NCBI GenBank assembly: GCA_943332615.1
Contig: CALQQB010000055.1
Location: forward strand, 1 to 32,685
DNA: 32,685 nt
Origin: Phenylobacterium deserti
Lineage (GTDB): Bacteria; Pseudomonadota; Alphaproteobacteria; Caulobacterales; Caulobacteraceae
Reading direction: 5' to 3'
Shown one piece after another: positions 7,274 to 14,704 of the stretch; the stretch's first letter is position 1, and each line of letters opens with the position of its first letter. The position numbers were made by a program, and so were the translations under genes. The notes below the pieces were generated by a model. That model worked only from the letters and a program-made list of their open reading frames with translations, searched no databases and had not been told where the DNA came from.

Positions 7274-9440
7274 GTCCGGCGTCGCGGCTGGGGCCAGCCT
7301 CGCGGGCGCCCTGTGGCTGGTCGCGCTTCCCGGCCTCGCCGTGGCCCAGGCCAAGCCGCCGCCGCCGCCAGCGGCGCGGGTTCAGGCCGGCGGGGGCAGC
7401 ATTGCCATTGGAGGCAATGTCTACGGCAGTCGGGTGACGGTGAATGGCCTGACGCCGGAACAGGGCCGTGCCCTGGTGGCCGCGGCGAACGGACGGACGT
7501 GGGCAAAGCTGAGCGCTGAGCAGCAGCGTCAGAACGGCGATCTCGCCCGGCAACTTGGCGTGTCGGACACCGCGTTGCAGAGCTTCTTCGCCATCCTCGG
7601 CGAGCGCAGTGTGCCGCCGGAAGACCTGGCGCGGAAACTCAGCGAGATCGCGGTCAGCGTCCTGCGCCTGCGAGATCAGATCAAGAGTGCGCCCAGCGAC
7701 CAACCGGAGATCGGAGCGCTGCGGCTTCAGGCCGATGCTGCCCTGGCCGAGGGCCGCCTGGGCGACGCCGACCAGTTGCTCGGCCGGATCGAGGGCCTGC
7801 AGCAGGCCGCCCTCGCGCCCTTGCAGGCCAAACAAGCCGCGACCCTGAACCAGCGCGGAACCTTGGCGATGTCGCAACTTCGCTATCTGGACGCCGCTGA
7901 ACGGTTCGCGGCCGCCGCGGCGCTGTCGCCATCGGGACCCGAGCGGCTGGCCAACCTTCGCTACGAGGCGTTTGCCCGCGCCGAAGAAGGGCGTGAGCGC
8001 GGCGACAATGCGCAGCTCGACCGGGCCATCCGCGGTTACCGCGATATCCTCTCGGCGTCGCCGCAGCTGGCCGTGGGCCGCGACAGGGCGGATATCCAGC
8101 TCCAACTCGCCTTCGCGCTCGCGACCCTCGGAGAGCGGGAGCCCGGGACAGGGCGACTCGAGGAGGCGGTGACGGCCTTCGGCGCATCGCTGCAGGAAAA
8201 CCCCCGTGATCGCGCGCCTCAGATCTGGGCGCTGACGCAAATAGGCCTGGGCAATACCCTCAAGGCGCTCGGCGACCGCGAGAGCGGTACTCTGCGGTAT
8301 GAACAGGCGCTCGAGGCCTATCGCGCCGCCTTGCTGGAGAACACCCGGACGCGTGCGCCATGGGACTGGGCGAACACCCAGATCGGCATCGGCAATGTGC
8401 TTTCAAGGCTCGGCGGCCGGGAGCCCGGGACAGCGCGGCTTGAAGCGGCCGTGGTCGCCTATCGCGCCGCGCTGCAGGAATTCACCCGCGAACGTGCGCC
8501 ATTGGCCTGGGCGGGCACGCAGATGGGGCTGGGTGGAACGCTGGGCCAGCTCGGCGCCCGGGAAAGCGGGACGGCGCGACTTGAGGAGGCGGTCGCGGCG
8601 TTCAGCGCCGCGCTGCAGGAAAACACCCGCCAACGTGTTCCGCTGGCCTGGGCGGCGACGCAGAACAATCTCGGCGCCGCGCTTGGCCAACTCGGCGCCC
8701 GCGAGAGCGGGACGGCGCGACTCGAGGCCGCGGTGGCGGCGTTTCGTGAATCCCTGCAGGAAAACACCCGTGCGCGCGACCCGCTTGTCTGGGCGCAGAC
8801 ACAGATGAGCCTGGGCGCCGCCCTCGCGTCGCTCGGCGATCGGGAGCGCGGAACCGCGCGGTACGAGGAGGCGCTTGAAGCTTACCGCGGCGCCTTGCAG
8901 GAAAGCACACGCCAACGCGCTCCATTGGCCTGGGCCGGAGCCCAGATTGGCCTGGGCAATGTCCTCGCGAGACTGGGGGGCCGCGAGCCTGGGACAGCGC
9001 GGCTTGAAGCGGCGGTGGAGGCCTATCGCGCCGCGCTGCAGGAAAACACTCGCGAACGTGTTCCATTGGCCTGGGCGTCCACGCAGATGAGCCTGGGTGG
9101 AGCATTGAGATTGTTGGGCGACCGCGAGAGCGGGACGGCGCGGCTCGAGGCGTCCGTGGTGGCGTATCGCGCCGCATTGCAGGAATCCACACGCCAACGC
9201 GATCCGTTGACCTGGGCGAGCCTGCAAAACAACCTGGGCCTGACGCTTTCGAGCCTCGGGGCCCGGGAGAGCGGGACCGCGCGGCTCGAAGAGGCGGTGG
9301 CGGCCTTGGCCGCCTCCATGACCGTGTATCCGCCGGGCGATACCCAGTTCAACGCGAACGACACCCGGCAAAATCTCGAGCGGGTGACGTCGCAGCTGCA
9401 AGCGCGCCGCGCGAGGACCGACGGCGCCGCGCGGCCTTAG
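7254..9440 (+). CDS. Large exported TPR-repeat protein, partner of the small membrane protein
   Basis: 728 residues from ATG 7254. Residues 1-34 look like a signal peptide or anchor ending AVAQA. Next come a proline run and the motif GGSIAIGGNVYGSRVTVNG. About residues 65-140 (LGVSDTALQSFFAILGERSV, then PPEDLARKLSEIA) form a helical domain that I recall from the N-terminal side of TPR-containing signalling proteins. After a spacer with two ordinary TPR-like helical pairs there are eight 47-residue TPR-type repeats plus a partial ninth (consensus LGxREsGTARLEeAVaAYR, then AALQENTRxRxPLAWAxTQ, then xxLGxxL). The start relies on coupling with the upstream gene, as no Shine-Dalgarno is visible. 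No enzyme domain is seen; a protein-binding scaffold is the likely role. Confidence 0.8.
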   Translation: MRLRANRSGVAAGASLAGALWLVALPGLAVAQAKPPPPPAARVQAGGGSIAIGGNVYGSRVTVNGLTPEQGRALVAAANGRTWAKLSAEQQRQNGDLARQLGVSDTALQSFFAILGERSVPPEDLARKLSEIAVSVLRLRDQIKSAPSDQPEIGALRLQADAALAEGRLGDADQLLGRIEGLQQAALAPLQAKQAATLNQRGTLAMSQLRYLDAAERFAAAAALSPSGPERLANLRYEAFARAEEGRERGDNAQLDRAIRGYRDILSASPQLAVGRDRADIQLQLAFALATLGEREPGTGRLEEAVTAFGASLQENPRDRAPQIWALTQIGLGNTLKALGDRESGTLRYEQALEAYRAALLENTRTRAPWDWANTQIGIGNVLSRLGGREPGTARLEAAVVAYRAALQEFTRERAPLAWAGTQMGLGGTLGQLGARESGTARLEEAVAAFSAALQENTRQRVPLAWAATQNNLGAALGQLGARESGTARLEAAVAAFRESLQENTRARDPLVWAQTQMSLGAALASLGDRERGTARYEEALEAYRGALQESTRQRAPLAWAGAQIGLGNVLARLGGREPGTARLEAAVEAYRAALQENTRERVPLAWASTQMSLGGALRLLGDRESGTARLEASVVAYRAALQESTRQRDPLTWASLQNNLGLTLSSLGARESGTARLEEAVAALAASMTVYPPGDTQFNANDTRQNLERVTSQLQARRARTDGAARP
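8127..9395 (+). repeat. 141-bp tandem repeats encoding the TPR array (eight full units and a partial ninth)
   Basis: Units start at 8127, 8268, 8409, 8550, 8691, 8832, 8973, 9114 and 9255, exactly 141 bp apart with no length change, so the frame is kept. The conserved start encodes LG-x-RE-x-GT-x-R. The ninth unit loses the pattern after about 20 residues. Units resemble each other at the DNA level, and there is a higher-order order: units 2-5 match units 6-9 one by one (GDRE..RYE in 2 and 6, GGREPGTARLEAAV in 3 and 7, QNNLG in 4 and 8, GARESGTARLE in 5 and 9). This points to duplication of a four-unit, 564-bp block. Confidence 0.85.
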
Positions 9441-9527
9441 AGCCTTCGTCGCTCAGGTCCGTCCCGGCACGACGTTTCGGGGCGTAGGATGGAACCACGC
9501 CTCTCCACAGCATCAGGAGCCTCGCAC

Positions 9528-10403
9528 ATGAGCCAGCCACCCTTCCCCGTTTCCTATGGCCAGGTCTGCCAGGGCCTTCGCTCCGAGCTGCACGAGAAGG
9601 GCGTGCTGCGGATCACGCTCAATGCGCCTGAGCGGCTGAACGCGCTGGACCAGGCGATGAAGCGCGACCTGATCGAGCTGATCGCCCGCGTGCAGATGGA
9701 TGACGCCGTGCGCGTGGTGGTGTTCGCGGGCGAGGGCCGGGCGTTCTGCGCCGGAGATCACCTGGGCGGCTATCACGAGGGCGCGCCGGCCAGCGTGGCC
9801 AAGATCGGCGGCGGCCATTCGACGCCGATCGGCACGGACGCGGCGCTCAGGGTCTATTCCCAGGCGCTGAACGTGGCGGTGCGGAACCTGGACAAGCTGA
9901 CGATCGCTGCGATCAACGGGCCGGCGATCCAGACCGGGCTGTCGCTGGCGCTCAGCTGTGACTTCCGGATCGGATCGACGCAGGCGCGGCTGGGGAGCGC
10001 TACGCTGCGGTTCGCCTTGCTGCCGGACGAGGGCGGGCACGCCTTGCTGGTGCAGCACCTGGGGCTGGCGCAGGCGCTGGACTTCTGCCTGCGCAAGCGG
10101 ATCGTGGACGCCGATGAGGCGCTGCGGCTGGGCCTGCTGAACGAGGTGGTGGCGCCCGAGGCGTTGCTGGAGGCGGCGCTGGCGCTGGCGGCGGAGCTGG
10201 CGGACGGGCCGCAGGTGGCGATGCGGATGCTGAAGCGCTCGCTCTACATCGCCGCGGAATCGACGTTCGGGCAGGCGCTGGACGACATCGCGGTGCGCAC
10301 GGCGATCACCGACCACCATCCCGATGCCCGCGACGGCGGTCGCTCGTTCCGCGAGAAGCGGGCGCCGAAGTTCAATGCGTGGCTGGAGGGCGGCGAGCGC
10401 TAA
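9528..10403 (+). CDS. Enoyl-CoA hydratase/isomerase family protein
   Basis: 291 residues from ATG 9528, with AGGAG at 9515-9519. The crotonase oxyanion-hole segments are clear: AFCAGDHLGG and, later, AAINGPAIQTGLSLALSCDFRIG. The second catalytic region reads LLPDEGGHALLVQHLG. The order and length (about 260-290 residues) are those of fatty-acid beta-oxidation or side-chain-degrading enoyl-CoA hydratases, acting in the cytosol. The exact substrate cannot be inferred, since the crotonase fold also covers isomerases and lyases. The TAA stop overlaps the stop of the convergent phnA-like gene by four bases. Confidence 0.9.
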   Translation: MSQPPFPVSYGQVCQGLRSELHEKGVLRITLNAPERLNALDQAMKRDLIELIARVQMDDAVRVVVFAGEGRAFCAGDHLGGYHEGAPASVAKIGGGHSTPIGTDAALRVYSQALNVAVRNLDKLTIAAINGPAIQTGLSLALSCDFRIGSTQARLGSATLRFALLPDEGGHALLVQHLGLAQALDFCLRKRIVDADEALRLGLLNEVVAPEALLEAALALAAELADGPQVAMRMLKRSLYIAAESTFGQALDDIAVRTAITDHHPDARDGGRSFREKRAPKFNAWLEGGER

Positions 10404-10696
10404 AGCTTGCGCACGAACTCCGCGCGGAGGACCAACCCCTTGATGCCTTCGTAGCGGCAGTCGATTTCCTGGGCGTCGTCGGTCAGGCGGATGGACTTGA
10501 TGACCGTACCGCGCTTCAGGGTCTGCCCGGCGCCCTTGACCTTGAGGTCCTTGATCAGCGTCACGCCGTCGCCGTCGGCCAGGACATTGCCCACGGAGTC
10601 GCGGACCTCGGGGCGGGCGACCGGGGCGGCGGCGTCTGCCGCGCTGACCCATTCGCCGGTGGCGTCGTCATAGATGAAGTCGTCGCCGGTGCTCAT
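10400..10696 (-). CDS. PhnA/YjdM-type protein without the zinc-ribbon domain
   Basis: 98 residues. The segment DSVGNVLADGDGVTLIKDLK through GTVIKSIRLTDDAQEIDCR matches the C-terminal beta domain of E. coli YjdM (once called PhnA). The N-terminal four-cysteine zinc ribbon of that protein is missing; the N-terminus is a short acidic sequence (MSTGDDFIYDDATGEW) with no Cys. Despite the old name 'alkylphosphonate uptake', members are not part of the C-P lyase and their function is unclear. The gene is convergent with the enoyl-CoA hydratase gene and lies 47 bp from the divergent GrdB-like gene. Confidence 0.85.
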   Translation of the reverse strand: MSTGDDFIYDDATGEWVSAADAAAPVARPEVRDSVGNVLADGDGVTLIKDLKVKGAGQTLKRGTVIKSIRLTDDAQEIDCRYEGIKGLVLRAEFVRKL

Positions 10697-10743
10697 GGCC
10701 GCCGCTCATAGAGTGGCGCGCGGGAAAGCGGTAGTCTCGGGGC

Positions 10744-11658
10744 ATGAGTTCGCCCGCCGACCCTGATGACGACCTGCCGATCCGCTACATCGAGCGCACC
10801 CATCGTTGGTACGCGGCGTTGGGGTACGAGGCGCCCTATCGCTACGCGCAGCATGAGGCGGTTCCGTTCGCGCCGCTGGGCCGGCGGCTGGCGGAGGCGC
10901 GGGTGGCGCTGCTGACCACGGCGGCGCCCTATCGGCCCGAGCTGGGCGACCAGGGGCCGGGCGCGCCCTACAACGCCGCCGCCAAGTTCTACGAGGTCTA
11001 TTCCGGCGACAGCGCCGTCGACCACGACCTGCGGGTGAGCCATGTGGCGGTGGACCAGGCGCACCTGAGCGACGACGCCAATTGCTGGTTCCCGCTGCCG
11101 GCGCTGCGGCGGGCGGCGGCGCGGGGCCGGATCGGCGGGCTGACGGCGCGGTTCCACGGCGTGCCCACCAACCGCAGCCAGCGGCACACTGTGGAGGCAG
11201 ACGCGCCGGAGGTGCTGGCCCGCTGCCGCGAGGATGGGGCGGACGCGGCGATCCTGGTGGCCAATTGCCCGGTCTGCCACCAGACCATGGGGCTGATGGC
11301 GCGCGCGCTGGAGGCAGCGGGCGTGGCGACGGTGATAATGGGCGCTGCCCGCGACATCGTCGAGCTGTGCGGCGTGCCGCGGTTCCTGTTCAGTGATGTC
11401 CCGCTGGGAAACGCGGCCGGCCTGCCAGGGGACGTGGCGTCGCAGGACCAGACGCTGGAACTGGCGCTGGGGCTGCTGGAGGGGGCGATCGGGCCACGGA
11501 CGACGCTGCGGAGCGCCTTGGTGTGGCCGACGCCCGGCTGGTGGCGCGACTACATGAACCCGGCGGCCCTCTCACCGGAGGAGATCGCCCGGCTGCGAGC
11601 GGAGAACGACCAGGCCAAGGTGGTGGCGCAGGGCGTCCGGGACGCGATCGGCCGATGA
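10744..11658 (+). CDS. Glycine/sarcosine/betaine reductase subunit B-like protein with CxxC
   Basis: 304 residues. The region VSHVAVDQAHLSDDANCWFP, then ARFHGVPTN, then DAAILVANCPVCHQTMG matches the GrdB-like family. In clostridial GrdB the active site carries selenocysteine; here the corresponding place reads NCPVC, so ordinary cysteines replace it. The C-terminal segment (TLRSALVWPTPGWWRDYMNP) is a long tryptophan-rich tail common in proteobacterial members. No other glycine reductase subunits (GrdA, GrdC/D) are nearby, so this is probably a stand-alone redox or C-S/C-N bond enzyme of unknown substrate rather than a true glycine reductase. Confidence 0.7.
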   Translation: MSSPADPDDDLPIRYIERTHRWYAALGYEAPYRYAQHEAVPFAPLGRRLAEARVALLTTAAPYRPELGDQGPGAPYNAAAKFYEVYSGDSAVDHDLRVSHVAVDQAHLSDDANCWFPLPALRRAAARGRIGGLTARFHGVPTNRSQRHTVEADAPEVLARCREDGADAAILVANCPVCHQTMGLMARALEAAGVATVIMGAARDIVELCGVPRFLFSDVPLGNAAGLPGDVASQDQTLELALGLLEGAIGPRTTLRSALVWPTPGWWRDYMNPAALSPEEIARLRAENDQAKVVAQGVRDAIGR

Positions 11659-11673
11659 CGCCGACCATGGCAG

Positions 11674-12231
11674 TCAGTCGCCGGGGCTTTCCTGCACCGG
11701 GACCTCAAGGGGGGTGAGGCCTTGCAGCTTCATGGCCTCGTCCAGGCTGCGGACCGGATCGTCGCGGCTGGTGGTGAAGCTGAGCGAGGTCGGACCGGCG
11801 CGGTTCTCGGCGATGTTGGCGAAGCCGCCGGCGGGGGCGCTGTTGAACGCCAGGGCATAGGTGCGGCCGGCGCGCAGGGTGCAGAGCAGAACGAAGGTGC
11901 GGCCGTCGTTCAGCAGGCGTGGTGTTTTCAGGCAGGTCGGGGTCTCGGGGCCGGGCATGGGGGCGCCGGTCGTGGATGCCGCGACAACAGGGGCAATGTC
12001 GAATCCGGTGCGCGACATGATCTGGTCGAAGGTCAGCTTGAGGACCAGCACGCCCGGCGCGATCGTCCCGCCCTCGGCCGGGTAGCTGGCCACCAGTCTG
12101 GGGACCGGGGTCGGGGGGTAGATGATCAGCGCCGAGACCTCGTTGGCTGGGGCGGGCGGTGGCAGGATGGCCCTTGGGGCCGCGGCGGCGAACAGGGCGG
12201 CGGCGAGCAGGGTGGGGGCGGCCAGAACCAT
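11674..12231 (-). CDS. Exported protein with bacterial Ig-like domain
   Basis: 185 residues from the ATG at 12231. The frame is open further upstream, but that part overlaps the divergent DOMON-like gene and is shadow. A signal peptide (MVLAAPTLLAAALFAAAAPRA) is followed by VASYPAEGGTIAPGVLVLKL, a phrase typical of the SbsA-type Ig-like domain ('..P..G...v...l.l.F..pm'), and then strands such as LRAGRTYALAFNSAPAGGFANI. Two cysteines (TCLKTP and LLCTL) could form a disulfide. The C-terminal 30 residues are charged and helical (SLDEAMKLQGL). It is probably a periplasmic or surface protein; no specific function is recognised. Confidence 0.7.
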   Translation of the reverse strand: MVLAAPTLLAAALFAAAAPRAILPPPAPANEVSALIIYPPTPVPRLVASYPAEGGTIAPGVLVLKLTFDQIMSRTGFDIAPVVAASTTGAPMPGPETPTCLKTPRLLNDGRTFVLLCTLRAGRTYALAFNSAPAGGFANIAENRAGPTSLSFTTSRDDPVRSLDEAMKLQGLTPLEVPVQESPGD

Positions 12232-12309
12232 GCGGTGAGGCTGGACCTTCGCCGCGGCGAGAACAAGGCCTGAGCTGGCGCCGGGCGCGCGGGCGGCTAA
12301 GTTCGGGGG

Positions 12310-12843
12310 ATGCGCCGAGACCTGATCCGCCACCCCGCCGTCTCCAGCGCCATCGTCGGCGTTACGGTGGAGGCCGAGCGCGGGAAGGCTGACATCCTGC
12401 ACCTGCGCTATGCCGTGGCGGACCCGATGGGGGCGTTGTTGCTGCCCGCGCGGGCGGGGGCGGCGCGGACCGACGGGCTGTGGCGGCGGACCTGTTTCGA
12501 GGCGTTCCTGCGGACGCCAGGGGCGGAATGCTATGTCGAGCTCAACCTGTCGCCGTCCGGGGCGTGGGCGGCGTACCGGTTCGACAGCTACCGGGCGGGG
12601 ATGACGGATGCGGGGCCGCTGGCGGCGCCGGGGATCGAGGTGATGCACACGCCGGCGGGGTTCGACCTGTTGGCCACGGTGGACCTGTCAGCCTTTGCGG
12701 CTTTACCGGCCGGCCCGTGGCGGCTGGGGCTGGCGGCGGTGATCGAGGCGATGGACGGTGGCCTGTCGTACTGGGCCCTGGCGCATCCGGCGGGCGCCGC
12801 CGACTTCCACCATGCGGCGGGGTTCGCGGTGGAGCTGGGTTAG
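12310..12843 (+). CDS. DOMON-like domain protein
   Basis: 177 residues forming one beta-rich domain. The blocks LWRRTCFEAFLRTPGAECYV, ELNLSPSGAWAAYRFDSYR and SYWALAHPAGAADFHHA are hallmarks of the small DOMON-like proteins of proteobacteria. In DOMON relatives this fold binds haem or sugar, and the paired histidines in ADFHHA could be ligands, but no role has been established for this subgroup that I know of. There is no signal peptide. The gene is divergent from the Ig-like gene and converges with yccF downstream with 18 bp between. Confidence 0.75.
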   Translation: MRRDLIRHPAVSSAIVGVTVEAERGKADILHLRYAVADPMGALLLPARAGAARTDGLWRRTCFEAFLRTPGAECYVELNLSPSGAWAAYRFDSYRAGMTDAGPLAAPGIEVMHTPAGFDLLATVDLSAFAALPAGPWRLGLAAVIEAMDGGLSYWALAHPAGAADFHHAAGFAVELG

Positions 12844-12861
12844 ATCCCGGTCCCCGCCGCC

Positions 12862-13230
12862 TCAGACCTCGATCACGCCCTTGCCGACCGGGGTCAGCGA
12901 GAGGCCGGCCAGCTTGACGTGCTGCCAGGCGAAAGGAATGCCGATGATGGTCACGGCCAGGGCGGCGGCCAGCAGGATGTGGTGCAGGGCCAGCCACCAG
13001 CCAGCCAGGACCAGCCACAGGATGTTGAGCACCACGCTGCCGACCCCGGGGTCGCGGTCGACCACGATCTTGCCGAACGGGGCGTAGCTGAAGCCGGCGA
13101 TGCGAAATGCGGCCGGGGTCCAGGGCAGGCCGATGATGGTGATCGCCAGGACCAGCCCGGCCAGCAGCCACAGGGTGCCGGAGATCCAGCCGCCGAACAC
13201 GAACCACAGCACGTTCATCAAAAGTCGCAT
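12862..13230 (-). CDS. YccF-family inner membrane protein
   Basis: 122 residues with two copies of the YccF unit, each a hydrophobic pair followed by a short polar segment: NVLWFVFGGWISGTLWLLAG with ITIIGLPWTPAAFRIAGFS, and NILWLVLAGWWLALHHILLA with VTIIGIPFAWQHVKLAGLS. The repeated 'TIIGxPxxxxxxKLAxxSLxPFG' phrase defines the family. About four membrane spans are predicted. Its function is unknown. Confidence 0.88.
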   Translation of the reverse strand: MRLLMNVLWFVFGGWISGTLWLLAGLVLAITIIGLPWTPAAFRIAGFSYAPFGKIVVDRDPGVGSVVLNILWLVLAGWWLALHHILLAAALAVTIIGIPFAWQHVKLAGLSLTPVGKGVIEV

Positions 13231-13366
13231 GGGATCTCCGTCGCGGCCCTGGCCCTATATGGGGTCGATCCGGCCCCGGCCGCCACCGGCGACGTTGATT
13301 GCAACCGCCGCGCGTGTCAGCGTCGGGCGCCGGCGGCCCATCAATGCGCGCCGGCCAGAGGCGCCC

Positions 13367-14425
13367 ATGACACGCAAAACGCTCCGCATCGCCGCCGGCC
13401 TGGCGGCCTTCGCCGTGCTGGCATCCGCCCCCGGCGCGGCGCTGGCCTGGAACAACCGGGGGCACATGCTGGTGGCGGCGGTGGCCTGGGGGAAGATGAG
13501 CCCGGCGACACGGACCAAGGTCAACGCGCTGCTGAAGCAGAACCCGCTCTACCCGCAGTGGGTGGCCGGCGTGCCCGCCGCCAGCCGGCCGGTGACGGCG
13601 TTCCTGAAGGCGGCGACCTGGCCCGACATCATCAAGGGCCGGATGTGCAAGCTGAACACCGACCCGCAGCCGACGCCGCCCAACAGCGGCGACAACGTCT
13701 GGCACGGGGCGGCGGACAAGATCTGCTACATCGACGACGGCTCGACGCCGCCGACCGGACCCACCGCGAGCCGCAACGTCGGGTTCTCCGACATGCTGCT
13801 GCACAAGTACTGGCACTATGAAGACCTGCCGTTCGCGACCGACGGCGGCGCGACAGAGCCGGCGCCTGGGGTAAACGCCGGCACCCAGATCGCGGCGATG
13901 CGGGACCAGCTGCGCACCGGCAGCGCGGCGCAGCGGGCCTATGCCGTCCCCTGGCTGATCCACATGGCCGGCGACATCCACCAGCCGCTGCACGCCACGT
14001 CGCGATTCGTCGGCGGCAAGGCGGACCACGGCGGCAATTCGGTGAAGGTGTGCACCACCCAGACGACCTGCACCCTGGGCAGCGCCCAGTCACTGCACAG
14101 CTTCTGGGACGGGGCGCTGGGCGCCGACCAGGATCTGAAGGTGATCCGGACGGAGGCCGACAAGCTCTGCAACGCCACGGCGGTAAAGCAGAAGCTGTGC
14201 GATCCGAAGACGGCCGGCGCGGAGGACGTGACCGACCCGGAGGCCTGGATCGCGGGCAGCTTCGACCTGGCCAAGGCTTTCGCCTACGCGGCCCCGGTGG
14301 GCGCCACCACGAGCACGGCGTTCCGGCTGGACGCGACCTATCGCACCAACGCGGCGCGGGTTGCTCGGACCCAGGTGGCGTTGGCGGGGACCCGGCTGGC
14401 GAAACTGATGGACGCGAGCCTGTAG
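13367..14425 (+). CDS. Secreted S1/P1 nuclease family protein
   Basis: 352 residues from ATG 13367, chosen because it starts a clean signal peptide (MTRKTLRIAAGLAAFAVLAS, ending AALA). Cleavage would expose Trp28 (WNNRGHMLVA) as the new N-terminus; in this family the terminal Trp and a following His bind zinc. Other ligands are WPDIIKG, KYWHYEDLPF, HMAGDIHQPLH and HGGNS, and LHSFWDGALG lies near the end. This trinuclear zinc enzyme cleaves single-stranded DNA/RNA and 3'-nucleotides and would act in the periplasm or outside the cell for phosphate and nucleotide scavenging. The frame is open upstream of the ATG but is not protein-like there. Confidence 0.9.
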   Translation: MTRKTLRIAAGLAAFAVLASAPGAALAWNNRGHMLVAAVAWGKMSPATRTKVNALLKQNPLYPQWVAGVPAASRPVTAFLKAATWPDIIKGRMCKLNTDPQPTPPNSGDNVWHGAADKICYIDDGSTPPTGPTASRNVGFSDMLLHKYWHYEDLPFATDGGATEPAPGVNAGTQIAAMRDQLRTGSAAQRAYAVPWLIHMAGDIHQPLHATSRFVGGKADHGGNSVKVCTTQTTCTLGSAQSLHSFWDGALGADQDLKVIRTEADKLCNATAVKQKLCDPKTAGAEDVTDPEAWIAGSFDLAKAFAYAAPVGATTSTAFRLDATYRTNAARVARTQVALAGTRLAKLMDASL

Positions 14426-14575
14426 GCCCGGGGGGCGAGGCCCATCCGCACTCCGAGCGTCCCGGCGAGAGTCGGAACCTGAGTTCTCAATCGAAGTGCA
14501 ACACCCATTGCGAGAGCGTGTCCCGGCTGACTTGGGTCAAATCAGCCGAGCAGGAAGAGCGACCAAGCAAGGACT

Positions 14576-14614
14576 CTAGGGCCCCGTTTCGATTCATTCG
14601 AAACGGGGCCCTAG
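14576..14614. terminator. Perfect 17-bp hairpin, probable bidirectional terminator or element end
   Basis: CTAGGGCCCCGTTTCGA at 14576-14592 is the exact reverse complement of 14598-14614, with a five-base loop. It is much stronger than needed for a terminator and has no T run on either side. It is 150 bp after the nuclease stop and 90 bp before the next start, inside a 279-bp gene-free stretch (14426-14704) where I see nothing else certain. It could end transcription of the nuclease gene or mark a small mobile or repeated element. Confidence 0.55.
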
Positions 14615-14704
14615 GGATGTTGGCATGGGAAGGTCGTAGGGGCAGCTCGGCCGCAATGTTTCCCTATCTCTCAGCTACGACTTCTGATCATCACGGACCC
14701 CGCC

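Noticed and set aside
8127..9395. A repeat array that could be taken for a CRISPR
   Set aside because: The repeats are 141 bp, coding, in frame and without unique spacers, so they are TPR units.
12232..12648. N-terminal extension of the Ig-like protein frame
   Set aside because: It overlaps the divergent DOMON-like gene, and a signal peptide begins at 12231.
14488..14510. A possible insertion sequence end (GAAGTGCAACACCC)
   Set aside because: It vaguely recalls ends of IS30-type elements, but there is no transposase frame or matching second end.
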